Below, one piece after another: positions 10,214-17,763 of a stretch of 64,000 nt of DNA. The notes under the pieces are model-generated. The model searched no databases, was not told the DNA's origin, and saw nothing but the letters and a program-made list of their open reading frames with translations. This DNA comes from Hydrogenophaga sp. (GTDB taxonomy: Bacteria > Pseudomonadota > Gammaproteobacteria > Burkholderiales > Burkholderiaceae_C). Location: positions 62,001-126,000 of the forward strand of contig NZ_JAHCKL010000005.1 in NCBI RefSeq assembly GCF_026125785.1. The letters are read 5' to 3'. The first letter of the stretch is position 1. Each line of letters opens with the position of its first letter. Both the position numbers and the translations under genes were made by a program.

Positions 10214-11104
10214 ATGCGGCCTGAAGCGCTGGCCTTGCTTGCTGCGGCCTGCTGGGCGGTGGCGGCGCTGTTTTCGGCGCCGGCTTCGCAACGCCTGGGG
10301 GCCATTGCCTTCAGCCGCTGGCGCATGCTGTTCGCCAGTCTCATCCTCTGGGGGATCGCGCTGGCCAGCGGCGGTTGGCGCAGCCTGGACGCTTCGGCCT
10401 TTGGCCTGCTCGCGCTCTCGGGCGTGATAGGCATCTTCATTGGGGATACCGCGCTGTTTGCCTGCATGAACCGCCTGGGGCCCCGGCGCTCAGGTGTGTT
10501 GTTCGCCACCCATGCGCTGTTCTCCGCGGTGTTCGCCTGGTTTTTCCTGGGCGAGCGTCTCTGGGGCTGGGCGCTGGTGGGCAGCGGCCTGCTGGTCGCG
10601 GGCGTGATGCTGGCCATCGTCTGGGGCCGCAGGGGCGACGAACAGCACGGTTGGGAGCAGACCCGTGGCCGTCTCGCGGTGGGCGTGGCGCTGGGGCTTC
10701 TGGCGGCGCTGTGCCAGTCGGTCGCCACGCTGATGCTCAAGCCGCTCATGGCCTCTGGCATCGATGCGGTGGCGGGCTCGGCCCTGCGCATGAGCATGGC
10801 CCTGCTGGCACACGGCCTGCTGCTGTCCACGGGCTGGAGAGGGGCGCGGCCGCTGGCGCCGATGCGCCTGCGCGATGCCGGGCTCATCTTCGGCAGTGCG
10901 GCGGTGGCCATGGCGCTGGGCATGACGCTGATCCTCCAGGCCATGAAACACGGTCAGGCCGGCCTGGTCGCGGTGCTGTCCTCGGTGACGCCCATCCTTA
11001 TCCTGCCGGTGCTCTGGCTGGTCTACCGCCGCCGGCCGGCGGCAGGGGCCTGGCTCGGGGCCGCGCTGGCGGTGACCGGCACCGCGTTCATCCTGCTGCG
11101 GTAG
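10214..11104 (+). CDS. DMT (EamA) family permease
   Basis: A 296-residue inner-membrane protein with about ten hydrophobic helices arranged as two EamA repeats, the standard size for this superfamily. The first repeat holds GDTALFACMNRLGPRRSGVL; the second ends in GAALAVTGTAFILLR. A ribosome binding site AGGAGCGG lies 3 bases before the ATG at 10214. Substrate unknown. It ends 25 bases from the convergent yqeY. Confidence 0.88.
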   Translation: MRPEALALLAAACWAVAALFSAPASQRLGAIAFSRWRMLFASLILWGIALASGGWRSLDASAFGLLALSGVIGIFIGDTALFACMNRLGPRRSGVLFATHALFSAVFAWFFLGERLWGWALVGSGLLVAGVMLAIVWGRRGDEQHGWEQTRGRLAVGVALGLLAALCQSVATLMLKPLMASGIDAVAGSALRMSMALLAHGLLLSTGWRGARPLAPMRLRDAGLIFGSAAVAMALGMTLILQAMKHGQAGLVAVLSSVTPILILPVLWLVYRRRPAAGAWLGAALAVTGTAFILLR

Positions 11105-11129
11105 CGGGGCGCCCCGCCGAGGCCGGGCG

Positions 11130-11576
11130 TCAGCCCGCGAGAGCGGCCTTCACGGCGGCCGAGACCTGGCCCATGTCGGCCTTGCCGGCCAGCCGGCTCT
11201 TCACGGCACCCATGACCTTTCCCATGTCCCCAGGGCCTTTGGCGCCGAGTTCGGCAACGATGGCGCGGACTTCGGCGGCGATCTCATCGGCCGACAGGCG
11301 CGCTGGCAGGTAGGTCTGCAAGACGGCCATTTCCGCGGTTTCCTTGTCCACCAGGTCCTGGCGGCTGGCTTTGGTGAAGGCCTCAATGCTGTCCTTGCGC
11401 TGCTTCACCAGCTTGTCCACGATGGCCACCACCATGGCGTCGTCCAGCTCCACGCGCTCGTCCACTTCCTTCTGCTTCATGGCCGCGGTGAGCAGGCGGA
11501 TGGTGCCCAGGCGTTCGCTGTCCTTGGCACGCATGGCGGCTTTCATGTCTTCGGTGATCTGGTCTTTGAGGCTCAT
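11130..11576 (-). CDS. yqeY: GatB/YqeY domain protein
   Basis: A 148-residue YqeY-like protein related to the C-terminal tRNA-binding domain of GatB; the stand-alone protein has no settled function. The start MSLKDQITEDMK at 11576 and the core DTIRLL-type segment (GTIRLLTAAMKQKEVDER) and PGDMGKVMGAVK are typical. rpsU is upstream on the same strand but an intrinsic terminator lies between them. In many proteobacteria dnaG and rpoD follow; here a convergent permease follows instead. Confidence 0.9.
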   Translation of the reverse strand: MSLKDQITEDMKAAMRAKDSERLGTIRLLTAAMKQKEVDERVELDDAMVVAIVDKLVKQRKDSIEAFTKASRQDLVDKETAEMAVLQTYLPARLSADEIAAEVRAIVAELGAKGPGDMGKVMGAVKSRLAGKADMGQVSAAVKAALAG

Positions 11577-11651
11577 GGGGGCTCCGGAATGCAAGGGGGA
11601 AAAGGAGGGAGGGAGACCGTCAAACGGGGGGTGGCGGGGCAGGGGGCCATG

Positions 11652-11686
11652 AAAAAAGCCCGCCTGAGCGTCCTCCAGCGGGCTTT
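11652..11686 (-). terminator. Intrinsic terminator after rpsU
   Basis: Read on the minus strand, AAAGCCCGC pairs with GCGGGCTTT across a 13-base loop and is followed by a T tract. It lies 37 bases beyond the rpsU stop and upstream of yqeY, so it should end most rpsU transcripts and leave yqeY to read-through or its own promoter. Confidence 0.85.
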
Positions 11687-11723
11687 CGGGCGCAACCGGC
11701 GTGGCCGGCGGCTCTCGATGCGA

Positions 11724-11936
11724 TCAGTACAGCTTTTTGGGCAGTTGCATCGAACGCACGCGCTTGTAGTGGCGCTTCACGGCAGCGGCCTTCTTGCGCT
11801 TGCGCTCGGCGGTGGGCTTTTCGTAGAACTCGCGGGCGCGCAGGTCGGTCAGCAGGCCGAGCTTTTCGATGGTGCGCTTGAAGCGGCGCAGAGCCACGTC
11901 GAAGGGCTCGTTGTCTTTCACACGGATGGTCGTCAT
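11724..11936 (-). CDS. rpsU: 30S ribosomal protein S21
   Basis: A 70-residue basic protein ([18 protein letters not shown] at the N-terminus, a Lys/Arg-rich middle, ending PKKLY), the normal length and sequence pattern of S21, the small-subunit protein near the anti-Shine-Dalgarno region of 16S rRNA. It has its own promoter at 12062-12089 and its own terminator. The leader of about 120 bases contains a CCCGTC/GACGGG hairpin. Confidence 0.97.
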   Translation of the reverse strand: MTTIRVKDNEPFDVALRRFKRTIEKLGLLTDLRAREFYEKPTAERKRKKAAAVKRHYKRVRSMQLPKKLY

Positions 11937-12061
11937 TGGCGATAGGTATCCAGATTGCGCAGAGAGAGGTCGAACGGGAAGATCGGGCCCGGGCGACGTC
12001 GCTGCAAAGTGTCCCGTCATTAACTAGTATTGGCCGACGGGATATGCCAGCAAAGCCCGCA

Positions 12062-12089
12062 ATTATAGCCACTTCGCGGGGTCAGGCAA
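12062..12089 (-). promoter_or_regulatory. Sigma-70-type promoter for rpsU
   Basis: On the minus strand a perfect TATAAT (12062-12067) is preceded at 16 bases by TTGCCT (12084-12089). It lies in the 164-base gap between the flavoprotein gene and rpsU and points at rpsU. Confidence 0.7.
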
Positions 12090-12100
12090 GCCAGGGGCCT

Positions 12101-13312
12101 TCAGGGCGTGGGCAGGGCCTGTGCGCAGGCGTGTGCGCTGGACCAGGCCCACTGGAAGTTGTAGCCGCCCAGCCAGCCGGTGACGTCCACCACCTCGCCG
12201 ATGAAGTACAGCCCGGGCTGCCGGGACTCCAGGGTCTGGGACGACAGGTCGCGCGTGTCCACCCCGCCCAGCGTCACCTCGGCCTTGCGGTAGCCCTCGG
12301 TGCCGGTGGGCGTGAGCTCCCAGCGTGAAAGCCGCTCGGCCAGCCGCGCCAGCGCCTTGTCCGCCACCTCGGCCACGGGGCGCTGCCAGTCGCTGTCCTG
12401 TTGCACCCAGGCTTCGGCCAGCCGGCCGGGCACCAGGTGGGCGAGTTCGTTGACCAGCAGCTTGCGCGAGCGGGCCTTGGCCTGCGACAGGGCCTCGGGC
12501 AGCCGGATGTCGGGCGCCAGGTTCAGCCGGATCGGTGCGTGGTCGCGCCAGTAGCTCGATATCTGCAGCACCGCAGGCCCCGAGAGGCCCCGGTGGGTGA
12601 ACAGCAGGTCTTCGAGGAAACCCATGCGGGTTTTCTTGTCTCCGGTCTCGATGTGCACGGGCAGTGCGAGCCCTGCCAGCCCGGCATACGGTGCCCAGCC
12701 TTCGCCGTCGAAAGTCAGGGGCACCAGGCCGGGACGCGTCTCCACCAGGCGCAAGCCGAATTGGGTGGCGATGCGGTAGCCGAAGTCGCTCGCGCCTATC
12801 TTGGGAATGGAAAGGCCGCCGGTGGCCACCACCAGTGCGCGGCCGCGTACCGTGCCCTGGTGGGTGTCCACCTCGTAGGCACCGTCGCCGCCCTGGCGCA
12901 CGGCCTGCACCCCGCAGGGCTGCCAGCGCTGCACGCCGCCGGCTTCGCACTCGCGCAGCAGCATCTGGATCAGGTCTTCGGCCGAGCGGTCGCAGAAGAG
13001 CTGGCCCTTGTGTTTTTCATGGAAGGCGATGCCGTGCCGCTGCACCAGGGCGATGAAATCGGCCGGTGTGTAGCGCGAGAGCGCGGAACGGCAGAAGTGC
13101 GGGTTGGCGCTCAGGAAGTGCTTGTGCGGTGACTGGGCGTCCAGGTCGCGGTTGGTGAAATTGGCGCGCCCGCCGCCGGAAATGCGGACCTTCTCCGCCA
13201 CCTTCTCGCTGTGGTCCAGCACCAGCACGCGCAGCCCGCGCTGGCCGGCGATGCCGGCACAGAAAAGTCCGGCAGCGCCGGCGCCGATCACCACGGCATC
13301 GAATTCATGCAT
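12101..13312 (-). CDS. HI0933/YhiN family flavoprotein (NAD(P)/FAD-dependent oxidoreductase)
   Basis: A 403-residue flavoprotein with the N-terminal dinucleotide-binding motif VIGAGAAGLFCAG, the family motif ISGGGRANFTN (about residue 45-60), an internal ATGGLSIPKIGASDFGY, and the C-terminal GLYFIGEVVDVTGWLGGYNFQWAWSS. The family (COG2081) has known structures but no agreed physiological reaction. The start at 13312 gives the Rossmann motif its usual place close to the N-terminus. It is divergent from the MATE exporter with a gap of about 105 bases. Confidence 0.9.
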   Translation of the reverse strand: MHEFDAVVIGAGAAGLFCAGIAGQRGLRVLVLDHSEKVAEKVRISGGGRANFTNRDLDAQSPHKHFLSANPHFCRSALSRYTPADFIALVQRHGIAFHEKHKGQLFCDRSAEDLIQMLLRECEAGGVQRWQPCGVQAVRQGGDGAYEVDTHQGTVRGRALVVATGGLSIPKIGASDFGYRIATQFGLRLVETRPGLVPLTFDGEGWAPYAGLAGLALPVHIETGDKKTRMGFLEDLLFTHRGLSGPAVLQISSYWRDHAPIRLNLAPDIRLPEALSQAKARSRKLLVNELAHLVPGRLAEAWVQQDSDWQRPVAEVADKALARLAERLSRWELTPTGTEGYRKAEVTLGGVDTRDLSSQTLESRQPGLYFIGEVVDVTGWLGGYNFQWAWSSAHACAQALPTP

Positions 13313-13417
13313 GGCGCGCAGTGTATGCGCGGTCCTGCAGGCGGGAAGCGCCGGCAGGCATGCCGCAGAATGCAATCCCAGTGGAGCGGCTCACTTTTGC
13401 CGGCCGCTTCGAGGACC

Positions 13418-14782
13418 ATGGGACTCTCCGTGACGACACCCGCCGATCGCCCCCTGCCGATGCGCTTTCTGTGGTTTCTGGGGCCTCTGATCCTGAGCAA
13501 TGTCCTGCAGGCCCTGGGCGGCACCTTGAACAACGTCTACCTCGGGCAGATGCTGGGTGCGCGGGCCATGGCCGCGGCGGTGAGTTTCTTCCCCGTCCAC
13601 ATGTTCCTGCTTGCTTTCGTCATCGGCCTGGGCACGGGGGCCTCGATCCTGGTGGGCCAGGCGCGTGGCGCGGGGGACCTGGACAAGGCCAGGCAGGTGG
13701 CGGGTGCGGTGATCTGGGGTGGCCTGCTGCTGGGCATCGCCGTGGCCGCCATCGGTGGGGTGACGGCGGCGTGGCTGGTGCGCTGGCTGGGCACGCCAGC
13801 CGAGATCGAGGGCGACGCGGTGCGCTACGCGAGCGTCCTGATGGCGGGACTCCCCATCTTCTTTACCAGCATGCTGGCGGCTGCAGTGCTGCGTGGCATG
13901 GGCGACACGGTGACGCCCCTGCGCATGCTGGTGGTGTCCTGCCTGGTGTCGGCGGCCCTGACGCCCGCGCTGATACGGGGATGGCTGGGCTTGCCCAAGC
14001 TGGGTGTGTCCAGCGCGGCCTGGGCCCAGCTGGCGGCCACTCTGTTGGCCCTGGCCTGGCTGACCTGGCATCTGCGGCGCAGTGGGCACGGGCTGGCCCT
14101 GCACCTTCTCAGGGCCCACCTGCGGCCGCATGCGCCGGTGCTGCGCAATGTGGTCCGCCTGGGCATCCCGACCGGCCTGTTCTTCGTCACCGGCTCTCTG
14201 GCGGACATGGCCTTGCTGTCGCTGGTGAATCGCCACGGGGTGCACGCCACCGCCGCCTGGGGCGCGGTGAACCAGGTCATTGCCTACGTGCTGTTTCCCG
14301 CCATGTCCATCGCCATCGCGGCCTCCGTGTTCGCGGCGCAGGCCATCGGCGCGGGACGGCGGGAAGACGTGGGGCGCGTGGCCCGCGTGGGGCTGCTGAT
14401 GAACCTGGCACTGACGGGCAGCCTGGCACTGCTCGTGGCCCTGCTGGCACCTTTCGTGGTGTCGCTCTTCGTGAAAGACGCTGCCGTCATCGACCTGGCC
14501 GCGCAGGTCCTGCGCCTGAGCGTCTGGGGTTCCATCCTCTTCGGCCTGGCAAGCGTATTCAGTGGTGTCATGCGCGCGGCAGGCACGGTGCGTGTGCCCA
14601 CCGCTATTTCGCTGGGCTGTCTGGCGCTGCTGCTGTACCCGTTGGGCCGGCTGCTGGGAGGGGCGTTCGGACTGCCCTTTGTCTGGCTGGCCTACCCACT
14701 GACCTACGCCTGCGCCCTGCTGCTCCAGGCCGGCTACTACCACCGCATCTGGCGGCGCCGGCCGATCGCGAAGCTGGTTTGA
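13418..14782 (+). CDS. MATE family efflux transporter
   Basis: A 454-residue integral membrane protein with about twelve hydrophobic helices in two similar halves, the size and arrangement of the multidrug and toxic compound extrusion family; a conserved ASVLVGQ-type motif appears as ASILVGQARGAG in the first half. It probably exports cationic compounds with Na or H antiport. The start is uncertain: the ATG at 13418 has a GAGGA only 2 bases away; the ATG at 13460 is an alternative that loses 14 residues. It runs convergent with the desaturase gene (6-base gap). Confidence 0.88.
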   Translation: MGLSVTTPADRPLPMRFLWFLGPLILSNVLQALGGTLNNVYLGQMLGARAMAAAVSFFPVHMFLLAFVIGLGTGASILVGQARGAGDLDKARQVAGAVIWGGLLLGIAVAAIGGVTAAWLVRWLGTPAEIEGDAVRYASVLMAGLPIFFTSMLAAAVLRGMGDTVTPLRMLVVSCLVSAALTPALIRGWLGLPKLGVSSAAWAQLAATLLALAWLTWHLRRSGHGLALHLLRAHLRPHAPVLRNVVRLGIPTGLFFVTGSLADMALLSLVNRHGVHATAAWGAVNQVIAYVLFPAMSIAIAASVFAAQAIGAGRREDVGRVARVGLLMNLALTGSLALLVALLAPFVVSLFVKDAAVIDLAAQVLRLSVWGSILFGLASVFSGVMRAAGTVRVPTAISLGCLALLLYPLGRLLGGAFGLPFVWLAYPLTYACALLLQAGYYHRIWRRRPIAKLV

Positions 14783-14788
14783 ACCCGC

Positions 14789-15916
14789 TCAGCCTTTCCA
14801 GGTGAAGGGAAAGGCCAGTTGCCGGAGAAAGCCCTTGGGCACGTAGCCGCCGAGCACGCCGTAGCGCTCGGGCCAGACCCGGGGGCTGTTGACGGCGGTG
14901 CCGAACAGGTGGTCCAGGAAGGCGTAGTGCGCCGCGTAGTTCTTGTCCAGGGCTTCCTGGTCTTGGCTGTGGTGCCAGTGGTGGAAGTTGGGCGTGACGA
15001 TCAGGTAGCGCAGTGGGCCCAGGCGCACGCTGACGTTGGCGTGGTTGAACACCGCCTGGAAGCCGACAACGATGATGTAGGCATCGATCACTTCCTTGGA
15101 AAAGCCCAGCAGGAAGATGGGGCCGAGCACCAGTGTGCGGGTGATCAGCGTCTCCAGGATGTGCTGGCGCGAGCCGGCCATCCAGTCCATGTGCTCGGTG
15201 CTGTGGTGCACCGCGTGCAGGCGCCAGAGCAGCGGCACCTCGTGGTAGGCGCGGTGGGTCCAGTACTGCATGAGGTCGGCCACCAGGATGATGAGCGGCA
15301 GCGCGGCCCAGAACGGCAGTTGCGCGATCCAGCCGCGCACCCCTTCGGTCGGCACCCAGCCGAAGATGTTGTGCACCAGCAGGTTGGTGGCCAGCAGCAT
15401 GAAGCCGATGACCATGTGGTTGACGATGAAGTGGTTCAGTTCGGTCTGCCATTCCGGCCGGAAGATGGGCTGGTCCTTGCGCAGCGCGAACAGTTTTTCA
15501 ATGAAGATGAAGATCAGCGCGGAGCCCAGCAGGTCCAGGATGAACCAGTCCAGGCCGATGTAGGGCGTGCCGTCGGGGAAGTTCGGGTCCACCTCCACCT
15601 TGTGGCCGCCCAGCAGCGTGCTGAGCGTGACCACGGCGAAGGCGGCTGCCGAGAGCCAGCGCGCGCGGTTGAACAGCACGTTGACCAGGCTGAGCGCGCC
15701 GGCCACCACCAGGGCACCGAACAGGATCTGGCGCATCAGCGCCACGTCGTACTGGCGGCGCAGTTCGGGCGTGGTCAGGTACTCGGGGAAGTGAAAGGCC
15801 ATCACGCCCAGGAAGCACAGGATGGCCAGTGTGAAGGCGATGACGCCGGAAACCAGGCCCCTGCCGGGGCGCAGGGCGCCGTCGCTGCCGATGAATGCAC
15901 GCAGTTGCTTGAGCAT
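14789..15916 (-). CDS. Sterol desaturase / fatty acid hydroxylase family protein
   Basis: A 375-residue membrane protein of the di-iron fatty acid hydroxylase superfamily. The three histidine clusters that bind the iron pair are present: HRAYH from residue 221, HAVHHSTEH from 234 and HHWHH from 312. About 150 N-terminal residues add extra membrane helices ahead of the catalytic part (GVIAFTLAILCFLGVMAFHF is the first), longer than the minimal family. Substrate is unknown; lipids, sterol-like or carotenoid compounds are possible. The start at 15916 has GGAGGAG about 6 bases upstream. Confidence 0.88.
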   Translation of the reverse strand: MLKQLRAFIGSDGALRPGRGLVSGVIAFTLAILCFLGVMAFHFPEYLTTPELRRQYDVALMRQILFGALVVAGALSLVNVLFNRARWLSAAAFAVVTLSTLLGGHKVEVDPNFPDGTPYIGLDWFILDLLGSALIFIFIEKLFALRKDQPIFRPEWQTELNHFIVNHMVIGFMLLATNLLVHNIFGWVPTEGVRGWIAQLPFWAALPLIILVADLMQYWTHRAYHEVPLLWRLHAVHHSTEHMDWMAGSRQHILETLITRTLVLGPIFLLGFSKEVIDAYIIVVGFQAVFNHANVSVRLGPLRYLIVTPNFHHWHHSQDQEALDKNYAAHYAFLDHLFGTAVNSPRVWPERYGVLGGYVPKGFLRQLAFPFTWKG

Positions 15917-15989
15917 GTGTCTGCTCCTCCCACGCGCCGAAGGGCGCGTTTCCTGTGGGCAGTGTAGCGGTGGCGGCGGGGCGTGTGGC

Positions 15990-16793
15990 TCAGGCCGTGC
16001 GCGCCAGCGCGTCGGGTGCCTGCAGCGCGGCCAGGCCACCGACCACGTCGCCCACCACGATGACCGCCGGGCTGCCCAGGCCTTCATGGTCCAGCGTGGC
16101 GCGCAACTCGCCGAGCGTGGACACCGCGTGGCGCTGCGACGGCAACGTGGCGTTCTGCACGATGGCCAGGGGCGTGTGCGCCGGCAGGCCTGTAAGCAGG
16201 TCCCGCTGGATCTGCGCGGCGCTGGAGACGCCCATGTAGATCACCAGCGTGAGCCGTGCCTGGTGCGCGGTGCGCGCCAGGGCCTGCCAGTCGGTGCCGC
16301 TGTCCCCGGGCTTGGCATGGCCGGTGACGAAGACCACGCCGTGCGCATGCTCGCGGTGCGTCAGCGGCACGCCCAGGGTCGTGAGCCCGGCCAGGCCGGC
16401 GGTGATGCCGTTGACCACCTGCACCTCGATGCCAGCGGCGCGCAGGTGTTCCACCTCTTCGCCGCCGCGCCCGAAGATGAACGGGTCGCCGCCCTTGAGG
16501 CGAACCACCATCTCGCCTTCGCGCGCGGCCATGACCATGAGCTTCTCGATGAAGGCCTGCGGCGTGCTCTTGCAGCCACCGCGCTTGCCCACGTGCACGA
16601 TGCGCGCGCCAGGACGCGCATGGGCCAGCACGCCATCGCTCACCAGGTCGTCGACCAGCAGCACCGTGGCCGAGGCGATGGCCTTGACCGCCTTGAGCGT
16701 GAGCAGTTCCGGGTCTCCCGGGCCGGCCCCGACCAGGGCCACGGTACCGGGCAGGAATTCAGAGGGCGTGGGCATGGCGGGCTGCGGGTTCAT
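15990..16793 (-). CDS. cobA: Uroporphyrinogen-III C-methyltransferase (SUMT)
   Basis: A 267-residue S-adenosylmethionine enzyme that makes precorrin-2, the precursor of siroheme, the cofactor of the nitrite reductase encoded upstream in the same operon. Motifs: VGAGPGDPELLTLKA near the N-terminus, VRLKGGDPFIFGRGGEE, and a mid-protein GITAGLAG. Only the methyltransferase is present, without the dehydrogenase-chelatase part of CysG. The start overlaps the ybiB end: ATG at 16793 (35-base overlap) is chosen, while ATG at 16775 is also possible. Its position last in the nas operon supports a siroheme role. Confidence 0.92.
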   Translation of the reverse strand: MNPQPAMPTPSEFLPGTVALVGAGPGDPELLTLKAVKAIASATVLLVDDLVSDGVLAHARPGARIVHVGKRGGCKSTPQAFIEKLMVMAAREGEMVVRLKGGDPFIFGRGGEEVEHLRAAGIEVQVVNGITAGLAGLTTLGVPLTHREHAHGVVFVTGHAKPGDSGTDWQALARTAHQARLTLVIYMGVSSAAQIQRDLLTGLPAHTPLAIVQNATLPSQRHAVSTLGELRATLDHEGLGSPAVIVVGDVVGGLAALQAPDALARTA

Positions 16794-17691
16794 GGTGGGA
16801 CAGCTCTCGCAAGATGTGTTCCACCTGCGAGGCGATGGGGGTGGGTACTGGTTGTTCGCCGGCAAGCACGGCACGGATGTAAGCAGCCGTTGCAGCCGCG
16901 TCCACCGCAGGCAGCGAGGGCAGTTGCGCCAGCGGCCCGTCCTGTGCGGCCTGCACTTCTGTGCGCAGGCCGTCGCGGAACACTTCCATGCGCGGTGTGC
17001 GGCGTGCATCGGCCACGGGCTCGCCCTCGGTGCCGCGCAGCAGCAGGGCGTGCGCGCCGGTCAGCGTCCAGGTGGCGGCCATGGCGCCGGCGTATTCGGG
17101 GTGGGTGTAGCTGCCGACGATGAAGGCCGCACCCCGGCAGGGATTCATGAGCTTGACCAGGCTGTGCGCGGGATTGCGCAGGCCCACCGCGCGGCGCACG
17201 TCGAGCAGGCGCTTGAGGCTTGGCAGCAGCCGCTCGGTCGGTACGAAGGCCAGTTCACCGGGGGCGGGCGCCCGCCCGGGTTCCCGTGGCGCCACGTCCA
17301 GCGCAGCCAGCACGTCGGCGGAGGTCACGCGCCGGTCTTCGGTGGGCGTGCCGTGCAGCAGCACCGCCGCGCCCCGGCGCGCCAGCAGCAAGGCCAGCAG
17401 CGGCGTGAGCACCGGCAGCTTGCGCGCGCCGTTGTAGCTGGGCAGCACCACGGTGGGGTGGCCTGCGTCCGGCAGGCGCTGCAAACGTGCGTGTGTGGCG
17501 TCCAGGAAGCCGGCCATCTCTTCGGGGGTCTCGCCCTTGATGCGCATGGCCAGGCAGAAGCCGCCAACCTCCAGGTCGCTTACCGTGCCGTCCAGTACCT
17601 GGCCCAGCAGGTCGGCGGCCTGCGCTCGGTCGAGCGCACGCGCGCCGTCCTTGCCGCGGCCGATTTCCTTGATGTATTGGCTGATGCCCAT
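16759..17691 (-). CDS. ybiB: YbiB-like DNA-binding protein, anthranilate phosphoribosyltransferase fold
   Basis: A 310-residue protein resembling anthranilate phosphoribosyltransferase (TrpD2 group). The N-terminal YIKEIGRGKDGAR and DLEVGGFCLAMRIKGET match Escherichia coli YbiB, a protein reported to bind nucleic acid without enzyme activity. The start at 17691 matches that N-terminus. It sits between nasA (72-base gap) and cobA (overlap), so it is transcribed with the nitrate genes; no direct role in nitrate use is known. A phosphoribosyltransferase role is possible but unlikely. Confidence 0.85.
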   Translation of the reverse strand: MGISQYIKEIGRGKDGARALDRAQAADLLGQVLDGTVSDLEVGGFCLAMRIKGETPEEMAGFLDATHARLQRLPDAGHPTVVLPSYNGARKLPVLTPLLALLLARRGAAVLLHGTPTEDRRVTSADVLAALDVAPREPGRAPAPGELAFVPTERLLPSLKRLLDVRRAVGLRNPAHSLVKLMNPCRGAAFIVGSYTHPEYAGAMAATWTLTGAHALLLRGTEGEPVADARRTPRMEVFRDGLRTEVQAAQDGPLAQLPSLPAVDAAATAAYIRAVLAGEQPVPTPIASQVEHILRELSHHEPAARHAHAL

Positions 17692-17763
17692 GGTGTGCGG
17701 CGGATTGTCCGGCAAGTTTGATGACTTGTCGTTATATGCAGACATGGCCTCTGGCCGGCTGCT

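Noticed and set aside
15932-15950. ACGCGCC/GGCGCGT hairpin followed by TTT as a terminator on the plus strand
   Set aside because: No plus-strand gene reads toward it and the T tract is only three bases; it lies just upstream of the desaturase start, so it is at most a minor leader structure.
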